64,000 bases of DNA, taken from positions 7,591,575 to 7,655,574 of the forward strand of contig JACDQD010000005.1 in the NCBI GenBank assembly GCA_019843655.1, in the 5' to 3' direction. The notes below the pieces were generated by a model that ran no database searches, was not told the DNA's origin, and saw only the letters and a list, made by a program, of their open reading frames with translations. Shown here piece after piece: positions 38,891-52,400 of this stretch; position 1 is the stretch's first letter; every line of letters begins with the position of its first letter. Origin of the DNA: Lethocerus indicus (taxonomy: Eukaryota > Arthropoda > Insecta > Hemiptera > Belostomatidae). A program made the translations under genes and the position numbers.

Positions 38891-40114
38891 GATTCTGATA
38901 CTGAACGCTGAAATCGGTGAACGCATCCGGATGAATAAACAGCTACATTAACAAATAGCGTCGGCCGTTCTTCAACACGGAATGGTCGGCGGGGCAGAAG
39001 AAGCGAGGACGGCGCCATCTGTTTGTGCTCCGGGGGAAGTTTTTGTGCGTCCGATCGTCCAGTCGGTCTGGAGATCGCAATTTATAACGGCGGGGTGGAA
39101 CGAGTCATCCCAGTGATTATTAGCGGCTAGTTAATACGCCGTTTTCGATACAGAGTAGGGGAGGATCCAATGGGTAAAAAGGGGGTTACACCCTCTAAGT
39201 ATTGGCCGGCACCTTCTTACCTTTGGGGCAATCAGGACCCGATACCGCCCTTAGTCAAGATTCATGTGAACTTTTTTTAACCTTTATTTATTGTGTACAA
39301 TCAACATTGAATGTTATAAGTACAAATGCTGTATGTATTTTTTTTTCACATGTATTTCGTGATAAAAGGAACCATCCGAATACGGCACTTTTCACACAAG
39401 AACAATTATAGTCTAAGGGCTAAGAAGATCTCTAGACCAGCGGCGTTTAAGCCGACGCGGGGGATAATGGATGGGTAAGAGAGGAAATTGACTGAATGAG
39501 TGGATTAGGATGAGGAGAAAGGCGGGCGTGGAACTTCAGGAAACGGGATTTTGCGACTTCGTCGACTGTCGGTATGTTGAGGTCATGGTGGATTGTGTGG
39601 TTAGAAAAATACTGGGGAGCATTAAGGATGGTTGGAAAGACTTTTGATTGAAATCTCTGGATGCGAGCGATGTCGGATAGCTTTGTATATTGTCAGTTTG
39701 TTACTTAAGATCAATTTTGATGGGGGTCCGTTTTAGTAATGGTCTTAAAAGTCCAAATTTTCGGTCTAAGTCGATTCTTTTGTGTCGGGTATGGGGATTC
39801 CACGTGTTGTACTCTAAAAGTTAATTCCACCCAGGCCAACAACCGCACCGTGACCAACAAAATAAAGTCATATTTGGCCCCCTAATAAAGCTGATGTACA
39901 AATTGGGAATAAATGTGTCCTTCCAATGGCGGTGTTTAATCCAGAAATGATGGGCAAGCGGTCGTTCGTAGAGATATTCTCGCGTCCCTGACAGGAGGAG
40001 CCTGCTATCGAGGTGGGGCAATTCAACTTTTTCAAGTCCTCCGCCGGCTATCGGTAGACTCCTTCGATGATAAATGCGCGGCCTACATTATCCGGTCCGG
40101 TTTTTCAGTCGTGT

Positions 40115-40153
40115 GGGGGTGGGTGGGGTGGCTGAGGGGGCTTGAAGGGGGTG
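40115..40153 (+). other. Potential G-quadruplex
   Basis: G runs of 5, 3, 4, 5 and 5 inside 39 bases. Confidence 0.55.
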
Positions 40154-40918
40154 GCCCCCTGTATTAACGACAACATTAATCATCATGCCGAGTGGTCGCC
40201 CCAACCACCCCCTAACAGTTCTCCCGGCAGTGTTCTCGTTTCAACGTCCTGATTAATATCCCACGCCGAACGGTGCCCCGCGACCCTCCGACATTATTTC
40301 GAGAGGGCTGTCTATCCTTTCCAGGAGGGGAGGGGGTGAAATCGCATATTTTATTTTTATACTAGGGGGAAGGGATGGAATAGGCGAAGAAATTCGGAGG
40401 ATAAGTATCAAACCTGTTATGGCGTGACATCTTCAGAACCAAGTACATACTAGCAGTATTTCTTCGGGCTAATAAGGGACAACAATTTGATAAATATGGA
40501 ACTAATACCTCCAAAACTAATATTTTAGAGTTATGAAAGTGATACATGAGCACTTTTTTCTCGGAACGAAGAATCCTGACAGCTCTGTCACTATTATAAT
40601 AACATTCTAGTTGTTTGTTAGTTGCGGTTGAATATAAGAAGGTGTCTCGATTTTTTCGGTATATATTTTAAATCGGGCTGAAGCGCCCGTCAGATTCAAA
40701 ATAACCGGTAAGATCTTGAACACTGCCGTTTGTCGAAAGAAGAGGGGCTCGACAAATGAGCCCGGCGGTAAAATTCTATTGGCCAGAAAAAGAAAAGTTA
40801 ATTTGGTTAAAATGGGCGCATAAAACCGTGCACTGAGCGTCCGAACGACCGACTGGCGGATATTAACGGATCGTTAGTGAAATAAAATTATCAACACAAA
40901 ACCCCTGACGGGGCGAGA

Positions 40919-40953
40919 TGCAGAGGGAGGGAGGGAGCGAGAGAGGGAGAGAG
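40919..40953. repeat. Purine-rich GA/GGGA tract
   Basis: GAGGGAGGGAGGGAGCGAGA and similar units on plus, the opposite strand sense to most CT tracts of the window. Confidence 0.85.
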
Positions 40954-41576
40954 GGCTGGTGGACCAGTTCCGGCAATTAATACCTCATTTGTGGTGAGGG
41001 GGGCACTGTGGGGGGATTGATGATGATGGAAAGCGTGAGGGGAAAATGTGAAATTCAAAACGCACCCCGGCGCCCTTATTATTGCGCAATATTCAGGCTT
41101 TTCACCAATTTTTGGAGCTTCTTTATTTTGAAACAAAAAACCTCAAGCAAAAACAATTTATCGCATCCACAATAATGCGTGCGTTGTAATTGATGAATAC
41201 CTTTATTTGTAAAAAAAACGTTTAAGATAATTTGCGAGGGTTTCCCATGAATTGAATAAACCAGAAGACACGGCTTCTCGCCATCATGAGGTACCTCTGT
41301 GACAGTGATGGCAAGGATGGTCACAGTCCAGTAATTTTTGACATTGATCAACATAATTTTTCGGTTTTAATGCGGTGGTATTAATAATTATATCTGTGAT
41401 TATATTCTTATCAGTCTGAGGTTTAGGTTTATATTGTTCTAGAAAAATAGTGCTAAACAGCGGCATGGGGCTGTCTGTCTTCAAGTGGGGCCGGTGTAGG
41501 CTGCTCCGGGGCCTGTTAAGTGTTGAGCCGTGTTTCTTCTCCGCCGTCGGTGAGGCCCCAAGCAAAAACGCACGCA

Positions 41577-41618
41577 CCCCCTTACACCCCCCTTGCACCC
41601 CTTACAGCCCCCAACACC
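41577..41618 (-). other. Potential G-quadruplex on the minus strand
   Basis: C runs of 5, 6, 4, 5 and 3 on plus, so G-runs in the direction of Robo transcription. Confidence 0.5.
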
Positions 41619-43257
41619 CGCTTCTTTAATTTATGCTAATGGACGAACTATGTTTCTTCATTGATTCATCCCCCGCCGCACGGTGCTCCCTTGAAATTTT
41701 CCTCTACTTTCTTGGTGAAATTTACGTACCCGAGACTTGCGGTATTTTTTTTTTTACTACATTCTTTCCCAAACTCCTCGGGCGATCCCCGAGTTGTTTA
41801 TAGTTTCTATAATTTATGGCATAATTGGATTTGAGCTGGAAGAATAGAAAATCGCCCTATCTGAAATTTTAGTGCACACGACGTGGAGGTTGAATTTGTT
41901 CCCGGGAGAGAAAATCTACCGATTAAATACAATTGGGCATCTCATCAGGTAAGCATTATTTTTACGAAAATATAGAATACTGAACGGCGGATACTTACTT
42001 GACTTCATTTTGTAATGGATTAGTGGCTTTCAAAATTCGTTTTCGGTTTCGGCTTCTCGCGGCAAACCAACCTTCACTGTATTCTGAATATTGTCAACAA
42101 TAACACTAAGTACATTAAGTAGGGGCCATTTATGAGTTGTATGGAAATGACGCATTCGGGCGCAAAATAGGCCACCAGCAGCACATGACTGTTTTGAGGC
42201 GCTGTTAAATCGGGACAGTTTTGATTATATCTCAATCTCCTTTCTGGATGGCATTTTTTCCCCATTGCTGCATTGGGACCGGTTCTTTTACGTTAAATTC
42301 TGACCTAGCCCCCAAAATATTTTCTTAATTTCCCTATCAGGACCAAAAATTGACATGGATGTTCGTTGTATTGTTCCTTCGCGATGTCACATACGAGGCA
42401 AAATATATGGAATATTCGAAAGGAGGAAGATGTCGAAAGCTGGAGTCACGTGCAGCGCAATTGACCCCCTTAGAGAAGGGGCTATGTTGTGTTCGGAGTT
42501 TCGGTACAGGGGCAGTTTTTATTTGTTTCCTTCTAACGGATGGCAGACCCCTTCATGCGAACAGGAGAAAAATCCAACAGAAAAAAAAGCAGCGGCGCTA
42601 AAGGGTTTATCTCGAAATAATTTATTATATCTGAGTTTCTGTGCGTTCGCTCTGCTCAGAAAAAAAAGGAAGGGAGAAACATCCGCCCTTCGCCCTGGGA
42701 CGAGGGCCGAGGGCTTTTGCAGAGGGAGGAGGCGTCAATTTGAGAAAGTCGTATTTCCACTTCTTTGCCCGCCTCTCGGCGGAGGTGTCTGTCGCGCAGT
42801 TAAACCTAAACCTGCCTGGTGCGGGCGTTCTCCCTTCCCGAATTTAAACCCGTCCCGGAGGAATATTTATCCCGAAGTGGGACGCGGCCCTGTCACGGCC
42901 AGACGGCCTCCACACCGCCCCCATCCTCGCAAAACACCCCGCGTTCGCCTTTTTTTCCAACTCCCCCCCCGCTCCTGTTGTTTATTCGTTTTTCCGTTCG
43001 CGCGATAATTGGGGAGGCGGCTGAGCTTATTTTGTTTTTTCCACCACGAAGTTCATTGTTACAACTAAGTACGATGTAATGATTTCGCGTCTAACGAAGT
43101 GGGTGAAGCAAGAATGAGCCCACTTTGAAGAGGAACGAATTTTACCCGTTATTAAGCTCGATGTATTCTGTCATTGCGCCTAAACGATCCAGTCGAGTCT
43201 GTGTATAAGGAACAGAATTGACTTCCTTTTGGAATATTTTGCAGCTTTTTCAACTTT

Positions 43258-43360
43258 ACAACTTTTGCAAAAGACGAAACCAGCGAGAGGAGACAGAAAC
43301 ACGCGAAATATACGGTATTCCAACCCCTCGCGGACCACAAAACAGGTATTCTAAACTAGT
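43258..43360 (+). mobile_element. Penelope-like element copy 6 (3' terminus)
   Basis: AAAAGACGAAACCAGCGAGA, GGAGACAGAAACACGCG, ACGGTATTCCAACCCCTCGC and GGACCACAAAACAGGTATTC form an undamaged 3' terminus of about 100 bases. The start is the perfect palindrome CTTTTGCAAAAG, so the copy may be a collapsed inverted pair. Confidence 0.83.
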
Positions 43361-44674
43361 ATGCATTAATTTTATTCGGTACCTTCTTGAACTACACTCG
43401 GTCGCTTTCATAATATATTAGCTAGTTTCCTAGAAACATCGGTCAAGGACGACCAGAGAGTTTGGACAATGCCGAGAGAACTCTCGGTCGGGGCGCAAGA
43501 ACTCCCGGTACAGTTGAACGAGCGGCTTGCATTCGTCTGCAATTCCCAACTCCCGAACTACCGCCGCCAGCAGCCAGGGATGAAAGCTATATAGCTCGGG
43601 GTCTCGGACAAGTTGGAAATTTCCCATATTGCGGTTGTGCTCGCACATCATCCCAACGGGCCAACTTTCAGTCCGACTAGAGTCGGTCCTGCGGGGGTAG
43701 GGCGGCGATGGCCACCGCCCTTATTTACATGTTATTGACCCCGCTTTTCGCCACTTCAAAAGAAGTTTCCCGCCAGTTTCCTTCGGTACGCCAACTATGC
43801 TTCTCCGTTTTTGGTGGGGGCTTGGGAGAGATCGATAGCGGCATATTCGGGGCTTTTAAGGGCCTTATTTTATTGATAATAAAATTACCGCAACTGCGAC
43901 CACTAAGGGTTGGAGTGTGGTATTGGAATAGTTTCACTATTCGAGAAGAGAAAGGGGGGGGAGGGGCCTCTTTTCAGACACGGTAATAAATTGTGGCAGA
44001 CGCGGGATCGTATACCGGGGCCGTATATCATACCCCACCCTCCAGGGCCTAGCTTTGTACCCCGACAACAGTTGTACGCGTTCTTAACCCCGACACGCGA
44101 AGCGTTAAAATGTCCACGAACGCGGGGCATAAACGTGGTTTACGCCTCAACCAAATACCGCCCGGACATTCCTTACTGCCCACTGGTGAGGGGGGGAGGA
44201 CGGAATGCGGCCTTACTTAAGAGTGCGCTAAGTAATTGACCTGAAATTACTAAATTACATTTACATTAAAAGACTTGACCCTGAGCTAACCTCAGGGTGG
44301 CCCGATCAAGGACTCTACTAGGACTCTCTAGGAATCTGTTGGCCAAATTTCTAATTTAAATAAATACGAAGGAATTCTTGAGTCTGGACCATATAATTCT
44401 TTCAATAGAGTAGCTATTAAAAAATAAAAAGATATAATAAAAATTTTAGGAATCATTTTAAAAAGTTCCAAATAACAATAATTATATATATTTCTGTGCT
44501 GTGTGCGCGTTGTGCAGACTTCGTTTTGCCAAGTTTTGCCGCTCCGATCTAAATTACCTATAATCCCGCTAGCCTGCACAGAACTTGTTCTCTCAGAACT
44601 TTCGGCGTAGAACTTAAAGCCTTAATGACCGGAATAGTAATTTGGGACAATCCCCCGAAGAAGCCCCCGGACCG

Positions 44675-44706
44675 GAGAGGGAGAGAGAGAGAGAGACAGA
44701 GAGAGA
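44675..44706. repeat. (GA)n microsatellite
   Basis: GA units on plus, interrupted by one CAGA. Confidence 0.9.
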
Positions 44707-46300
44707 TCGTTTCTCGGGATCATACCTAACGCTCGATACTGTGCTTATAACGCCTGTCTTATAACTCTCCTATACCGTTCAGGGTGCTACAAATTTTTTT
44801 TATCTGTAACGTCCAGTTGCTAAGCGAAAATTCGAAATTGTCATTTCAATTGTGTTTATCTTAAATAAATCAATGCAGAATAAAAGCTAATCAAGCGGGA
44901 CCTCTCGGCCTAATCTCGTGGATATCTGTTGGTAATTTCATTCACATTTTGCCGATCCACTCGGCACTGGGTAATATAATGCATGCTGAGAAACGGAAAC
45001 TGGCCATCAACCCCCTCGTCTGAGTTTCCTTTTCACATGTCTCTGTAATCTCCTTAGCCTCCCCCACTCACTCCCTTCCTCCCTCCATCCATCCTTCGTC
45101 TCTTCCTCTCCCTGTCCTCAGCCATCAGTTGTACCACTCAACGAATTGAATCCCATTTCCCTTTCCACTTGTATTCTCGCCTTTATCAACATACTGGAGT
45201 ACTCAGTGTCAACCGAGTGTGACATTCAATCGTCACATTATTTAAGCACAGCAAAGCATTAATGTTATTCCTATTGATTTGTCAAAATTCCTGAAAGCAG
45301 TACATCTTTAAAAATCGACCGTTCTTTTGTTTGCAAACAAAACTAAATGATTATCAATGATCATTGGGTAAACCTCGTTCTGTAACAGTATTTTAATATT
45401 GGGTCGAAATATTGGGGAGCCTTCAATAGGCGTTATAGCATCCTTGGTCCTATGTTAGATCGCAGGTTCTCTCCACTGTTGTCATTAAGCAAAATACATT
45501 AAATTTATTATTTCAAGTCGATACTCTTATCGGCGGAATTTCTCTCGGGGTTTCTGATTGTCCATAGATATTTGGAAATCATAAATGAATTACATTAACA
45601 AAGCAGTGCCAATTCAGCGACTAATAAACGACGGTGGTTGTATTTTGATGAACATTCATAGTATGACTCTCGTATATACAATATTAGATTGAATTACGGA
45701 TACTGGATTAATTACGGATCATCCTGCGTTACTTTATTATAAATTTACTATTTGTTGGCGTACGGGGGTTTTCATTTATTTATGGCTTTCGTCGAACAGG
45801 GTTGAATATATAAAGCGGCGACGCCCTTCTCATAAATTATCTCGTTAATCTCCTTACGCCGCAATGACCCGGCCCCGTCGCCCAAAAGACCACCCCGCTC
45901 CGAGATTTATTACTCCAATAACAGTTTTTCCTACATTTATAAATATTAGAAAAAAATATACCCCCCCCCCGACCTTTATTTTCCGAGCCTATTTAACATT
46001 TAATACTCCTGTATGAATAATAATAGGGAATAGAATAAAATGAAAAATTGCCTGTTTTTTTCACTTGAAAGAGTTTCAATTTTGGGTGTCCTGAATAGCG
46101 AATATTTTTTTTCGGCCGTTCAGAGCACTCTGTCGATTGGCCGTCCCGCCAGTCAGTCGACTTTTTACCCCAGTAATATTCACAAAGGACACAAAGGGTT
46201 CCAGCAGGTACCTGGAAGGAACCGAAACCGATAATTGAATATCGGTGAATTTAGTTAGACTGAAATTGAACCGCGGTGACTGTTTCCCCTCTTCTATCAG

Positions 46301-46332
46301 TCTCTCTCTCTTCCTCTCTCTCTCTCTCTCTC
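46301..46332. repeat. (CT)n microsatellite
   Basis: CT units interrupted once by TCCT. Confidence 0.92.
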
Positions 46333-48826
46333 GCCGTCATCGATCTCTTTTGCACTCTACAAATTCGGTTCAAGTACGAAGCGTCTCGACGCCGACAATT
46401 GGCGGCTAATGTCCGAAACGTGGAGAATGCACGTAGATGGAATTGATTTTAAGTACTCTCCTGACCTATTATTCTAGACAGTTTAAGCCACCGTGGATGG
46501 GCGACGGAGGAATAAGGTTTCGACGAGGGGGTGATTGGGACGAGCAGAACGGCGGGAATGAAATTATTTGAAACCGGGATTTTATGACTTTATGAGGACG
46601 GTGTTGAGGATGGTTCGATCAACTTAAAATCAGGTAAAAGTGCATAAAGGTAACCGAAACTAAATCGAGCTAACAACAGCACAATGTGAAACCCAAAACA
46701 CGACAGAAAGATAACTAAAAATTGGCCAGTTTTTTCTACTGTATAAAAAACTGATTAATTTCGATTTTTTCATTTTCAACCCGTTTAATTTGGCTTCTCA
46801 TACTTAGTGTGAGCTCATTTGGCGGGATATAAATTTTGAAGAGTTCGGTGAATTTCTACGTATTTTGCGCTCTGCTCAATAAATTAGTCCCCTTATTGGG
46901 TTTTTTTGCATTTGCAAAATCGGCCGGTCTCATTTTTTGTTGTGATTTGTTAAGGGCGGATACTCCCTCATGCCCTGAGGCCTGTTTGCCCTCTTCACCC
47001 CGTTATACCCGTCATGTGGGCTCAAAGCATCGTTATTGGGTTTTATTCAGTGGGGCTCGTTACAGATCTGGCTATTCCTCGTACCGTAGTCTGTCCTATA
47101 GCTTTGTACAAAATCAATTGTTGAGGCTAGGTATTGTGTGTTAGGACGGGCATAAGAATTCTGCTTCACGGTCGGGTAACAAGAACCGGTAATAGGAATC
47201 ATCAAGAGATAGGTATAATACAAATATTGTAGAATAATAAAACCAGATTTCATATTTCAAAATTATTGTGGCGGTAAAGGCGTTAGAGGTGATAAATAAG
47301 AGGAGCCAGCAGGAAGGATGAAATAGAAAGAGGATGTAGGAGCGGTTGAGTATGAGGGGGAGGGCGGCACATTCCTTATCCCTCTGTCCGATGCAGTCCC
47401 AAAACCATAAATAAGTCACCATCGGCACACCAGGAGGCTGTGCTAGAAGAGGGCCACCGACCAGGGCCCAAGGGGAGGAAAAACTAATCCAAAATGTCGT
47501 CAAACTAATAGAAACTAGAATATAGACAGTTGCAATATCGATTTGTCGTAGGCAACGGGTGGGTTTACAACCAGCTGAACAGAATTCAAAAAGTAAAGTA
47601 CTATTTGCCAGATGATTTAAAAGTATAAAATTTAAAGTATGAAAATCTCCTCCGTCATTCTCTTACTGCGCATTGTGTTTTATACAACTGTGGCATTAAA
47701 ACAAATTAAGTAACGATGCAAATTGGCGCGATGAATGGAAAAAGTCCTTCATTCACACATTATTCTAGAATTGCGCTATTAGAGCAATGATAGTACCGTA
47801 CGCCGGCAAGTTATATCGGTTAGCGTGAAATGTTGCATATGCAAATCTCACGTCATTCAGTGAGATGGGAAGTCATAAATTGTTATGAAGTTAGCACGGC
47901 CGGCCATTCTGCATTACATATTAGACATTATTAACAATTTCTGACTCGTGAAAACGGCGATAAGCCACTGCCATTGCTCTTGTTCAGGAGGAGTGATGCG
48001 GCACAATTGCGTTTTAAAAGAAATAGTCCATTCTTTAAAAATCGTACACATTTCATTCAATCCAACCCGTCGTTACATTGGGTGTTCCCAACTCCCGTTC
48101 ATATACTTAGTTCATCCAGAATTTTCCAGATAAATTATCACTATTTGTAGACACAAAGGTACTGAATTAGAATGGTCCTAAGTGTTTCGAGGTATGCATC
48201 AAAGTAGACCACTGTTTACGAATTTACCGAATTTCCGGACGTCCTCCGTATTGTGAAGAATTGAGGAGAGTACAAGTAAGGCGAATACATTGCGCATTAC
48301 ACTTTTTTTAATTCGGTGTAAACAGTAGGCACGAGATTGGAAAACTGCTACTAACAAAATGTTAAACCGACAGTTTTTAAACATTGTAGTTCTGAAATGT
48401 GTTCCAAGACGTCGTGATTCGGCGGCTGAGAAGCTGGAGGGCGGGGTAGATTCTGGGGCGTCATAAAGCTTTTAGCGTCTGGGGCGCGGAGCTCGGCCCA
48501 TTAAACTTGTAGAGAGATTTGGAGCGCGTGGCCTATCTGTTCGGGCGCTTATTACACGTGCGTGACCCACCACCGACCGTGGCCACATTAGCCGACCTAC
48601 ACCACCTCCCCAACCCCCAAAATCTAGACCGCTATCGGACACAATCCGGCTAAAAGGCCCTTTTAGCTATCTGCCAGTTCGATTTTCAGAGCCGGGGGTT
48701 GATTTTCAAGATTTAATTCGTCTCTTTCTGATATGTGTATTCAGCAGAAGGGGGGAGACTCCGTTCGGGGGAGCTTCGGCTTTCCGACGGCGTTTAGAAT
48801 AATACAGCATAATATAGGACAATAAT

Positions 48827-49038
48827 TCGTGTTTTTCTGTCTCCTCTCGCTGGTTTCGTCTTTTGTTGGACTGGTTTCGGCTCCTCGCCATCTTCAGTAG
48901 CGGTGTTAGTCACTTTGGATGTTTTTTGGGCATCCTCACTGCACTGTCGCGGTTACTTGTACTGTGGTGGTTGTCTGTTTGTCGTGTAGACACAGCGAAA
49001 CCAGTCTAGCAAACCAACCCCTCGCAGACCACAGAGCA
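48827..49038 (-). mobile_element. Penelope-like element copy 7 (palindromic)
   Basis: Plus-strand TCTGTCTCCTCTCGCTGG, GGTTTCGGCTCCTCGCCATC, TTCAGTAGCGGTGTTAGTC, GGATGTTTTTTGGGCATCC and GTGGTGGTTGTCTGTTTGTC. It is then closed by an inverted end (AGCGAAACCAGTCTAGC, CCAACCCCTCGCAGACC). The hammerhead-like motif is intact at 48848-48902. Confidence 0.85.
48848..48902 (-). other. Hammerhead-like three-way-junction motif (copy 7)
   Basis: On minus: CGCTA, CTGAAGA, a GGC/GCC stem, GAAA, then a short stem and a closing AGCG that can pair with CGCT. It resembles the hammerhead core CTGANGA...GAAA, but no U-H cleavage position follows the third stem. Confidence 0.4.
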
Positions 49039-51773
49039 GAGATAATAATCGGGATTTAGAATTATGAAGGAGAACGAACCGCAGGATTATAACAAGGAGT
49101 GAGTACAGTGGGCACCGTCCGAGTGCGCCAGCGTGAAAGAGGAAGGATGAGATCACGTACCGGCAGTATTAATTTCCGCAGTAAGATTTTTTTTTTCCCA
49201 CTAGCTCCGAGTAGACGAGTGGATCGAGTTTATCCCTCTGCCGGGGTTGTTTCTCCCTCCGCCGTACAAATTCAACCCCTCGGAGCGCGACCCAAATCTA
49301 TTGAAATTACGTATGTAGCGTTCGATCTCATTCGATGCGTCCGGACGGCCTGTGTATCGCGTCCCATTGAAACGGATTTCGGAAACCGGTGGCCGACTCA
49401 TTGTTGGCGTCGGCCGCGGATGGATGTTGAACGGAGATCCGAAACAGACGAGAGTTATAGGGGCGGACATTGAGTGGCGGCGGCGGCGGCGGTAGGAAAC
49501 CGCCCGACCAGTAAACCGGAAGATCGATTTTCCCGCCGGAAAATAATTGCCCGCCCACGCTTTCCCGATATCGATAAAATAGCTGTAATTCGGCGACGGC
49601 TCTAGACCTTCGTCCCGCACAGACGCGAACAACAGGGCCCGCGAACAACGGGGTCTACAATTAATTACGTATATACAGTCTACAGCGAATATTAAGAGAA
49701 AAAGTAAATTATGTGAAAAAAATATAATTTTTAATTCCTTTCACTTTTACGCTGACTCCCAACACAATGAGGTATAGCTAGAAAAATTTTTACAACCATA
49801 AAATGTGGGACAGCTAATGAGCAGACTGTAGTCATAAAAATTTTCCAACCACTGGACTGGAGAATTTTAGTATTCTCATTATACAATTCAGATGACTAAA
49901 AGAATAAAAATCTTTTTGAACATTTCGAAAACATCGTACATCTCCTCGTCTGACCATCATATTAACAAGTTTATTCGTAATTTTAATTTTGTTCTTAAAC
50001 CGTGGGAGGTAAAATTGGTAAACATTTTGCTTACCTGTGTTTATTTTTACCCAATGGCTTCACAACGGAGTTCCGTGTTTATTTTCAGAACTCCAAATTG
50101 CATGATACCTTCCCTTCTATATATATGTGTAAGTGGGCGAAATTGTGCATTGAAGCGCGATATACTAATAGGGGGGCGTCAGTTATGGTCCCAATCCTTA
50201 TTCGATGGCAAATATAAAAATGGGCCCAAGAGGCACATATCCACTTTGCAGTTTCCTTTTGAACTCCATCCCCCCGCTCCTGTTCTGTATGGCACATGTG
50301 ATACCTTCCCGCGACCCCAATAACCAAACTAACAGAGAGGTCGTCCCAACTTCGGGTAATTTCATCCGATCAGAGTTTATTATATACGGGGATAGAGGAA
50401 AACAGCTATATTTTCTTTATTACCGTCTCACCTGCAGGGCGAAAACTTGGCGATGAAAATCAGGTCAGGAAAAAAATCGGGCATAAAATGAAGTGCAAAA
50501 TCTTTATGGCTTTATGGTTAATAATAATAATTGCGAATGTAGTACCACTGCTGATAGTTTAGTGCTGATAGGATGCACCGGATCCTGACGACGTGAAATC
50601 GATATAGCTTAAAACCTCCGTGCTGGTATCATAAATTATAACTGCTGTAATTATTCAAGTCCCCAAGGCGCAAGTGGATACTATTGGAAATTCTGATAAG
50701 AAGTGCGGGTTTAGTATTGGAAGCCCCGTATTTCCTACGGGTTTATTATTGTTATTACAAGACCAAATCAATTTTTTTAATTTCATGAAACAAACAATCT
50801 AGAATCTTAGTAAAAAATTACCCTGCGAAAGCATTAAACGTTTTTCTAGCAATAAATGAATTTTCGTCGTTCTTGAAGAAGGAGCCCGTTTGATTAGAAA
50901 ATGTTATAAAGTATAAAGTTATAAAGAGACTTTAGAATATAAATTAATGAGAATATTATTAATTAGTATTGCTCAATAATTCTACTATTTAATTGGGAGA
51001 ATGTAAGGGGTGATTTATTCCAAAAACAAAGAACTACCTGAAAGTGATTTTTATCGTATTGGCCGATTCCATTGGAGTTCCAAACGCCGGGAGTTCTCGA
51101 AAATTTGCATACAGTATGACAGTGGATTTAATTACATTCGCCGCTTAATCAAGGCTGCCAACACGGCGAAATAAATTTTCAACACCAATCCCCATCTCAA
51201 CCCCCCATCCCAAAATCGAATGGGCGAATACCACCCCTCTTTTTTCTCCCTTAATTTTTATTCAGCCATAAACCGCTTCCATTTACACCCGGCCGGCCGT
51301 TAAACGGAAAGAATTAGACGTCCGGTCCGCGCAATATGGGGCGTTTATTATTTCAGAATAAACCGCCGACTTAACGCCATTTTACTCGGTTTGGGGTGGT
51401 GGGGAGTGGAATCGACAAAATGCCCGATTTAATCTGTCCTCGCATTTTAAATTTTATATCTCGCTGAGGTTAATGGCGGGTAGCAATGCGGCAGGAATTC
51501 GTTCGGTATTCAAAATGTATTTTAGATTACGAAAAACCCCCAAAAACCACATTTCTTCTACATATAATATCACAGAGTCATTGTATATTCATCCCCGTTA
51601 TCGCAGTTTAACAAAACGGAGCTTGATACCCGCAACCACCTAATAATAAAAAAAATGGTTAAGCGGCTTTAACCAAATCGCTACTGACACAGAAAAATAA
51701 TAATAATGACCTCCACAGTGAAATAACAGTGCAGGTAGGACTGGCGGCGAAATATGCCCCTGCTGACAAAAAT
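49039..51773. other. Unassigned intron-like sequence
   Basis: A GC-rich block at 49100-49640 contains a CGG run (49474-49491). AT-rich DNA follows. Open frames at 49201-49632 and 49892-50323 show no family features. Confidence 0.5.
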
Positions 51774-51838
51774 GAGCTACTGAAGATGGCGGGAAGCCGA
51801 AACCGGTCTCACAAAAGGGCAAAAGCCGCGAGAGGATT
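51774..51838 (+). mobile_element. PLE 3'-region relic
   Basis: GCTACTGAAGATGGCGGGAA, GCCGAAACCGGTCTCAC, AAAAGGGCAAAAGCCGCG and AGAGGA follow the family order across 60 bases; the rest is lost. Confidence 0.6.
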
Positions 51839-52316
51839 TAAAATTGTTAACGCCATGAAAGAATTAGTCTGGAATTTAGTTACACTTACGGATCAGTGCA
51901 AGTCCAAGAATAACGATTTTAAATTTTGTGTTAATATTTTCAAGGCTTAAAGATGAAATTTCAGAGACATCAATAGATATATAATATTTGCATGTATCAC
52001 GATATATTTAGAGTTTAGCGCTAAGTGACCACTTAACGGTGGTACGGGCTGGAGGTCTTCTAATACGGGCCAATATAAAAGATATACAATCTGTGTGCAG
52101 TATGTGCGAAGTGGCCGCTGCGTAAACAGTAATTTTCTGTGACCCCATTTACCTGATATACAATCGCTCTGCGGGCCCCCTTATTTAGCGGTTTCCCTTA
52201 CCACGGAGGTGGGGGACGGGGGCGCTTTCAACAGGACGTGTGCTCAATAAACTCAAGTGTTATTTTGTATTCCTCAACTCGGAGATGTTACAGAATTACA
52301 GTTCTTTTCTGAAATT

Positions 52317-52328
52317 TTATTCGTAATG
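52317..52328. repeat. Target-site duplication, left copy
   Basis: TTATTCGTAATG, identical to 52957-52968, borders PLE copy 8. Confidence 0.8.
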
Positions 52329-52400
52329 AATTTGATATACCTGTTTTGTGGTCTGCGAGGGGTTGGAATACTGTAGGTTCATGATGTTTCTGTCTCCTCT

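Larger units (their letters stand above)
38891..43257. other. Unassigned intron-like sequence with G/C runs
   Basis: Holds G-runs at 40115-40153, a purine-rich GA tract at 40919-40953 and C-runs at 41577-41618. PLE-like fragments GGCTTCTCGCCATCATGA (41274) and GGTTTCGGCTTCTCGCGG (42045) may be old relics. The 217-codon open frame at 42355-43008 is discussed among the rejected items. Confidence 0.5.
43361..48826. other. Unassigned intron-like sequence
   Basis: GC-rich at 43450-44200, AT-rich at 44330-44480 and 45900-46060. Holds (GA)n at 44675-44706 and (CT)n at 46301-46332. No coding frame was recognised. Confidence 0.5.

Noticed and set aside
42355..43008. Longest open frame of the window, 217 codons on plus.
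   Set aside because: No domain or motif recognised. The residue make-up is Arg/Pro/Leu-rich and follows GC- and A-rich low-complexity DNA, and overlapping frames on the same strand are also open. Best read as chance.
47141..47503. Hydrophobic 120-codon minus-strand frame resembling a membrane protein.
   Set aside because: Hydrophobicity comes from AT-rich codons; no signal, family motif or neighbouring exon was found.
48848..48902. Calling the PLE motif an active hammerhead ribozyme.
   Set aside because: CTGAAGA, GAAA and the pairings are present, but the cleavage-site U-H after the third stem is missing. Reported only as hammerhead-like.
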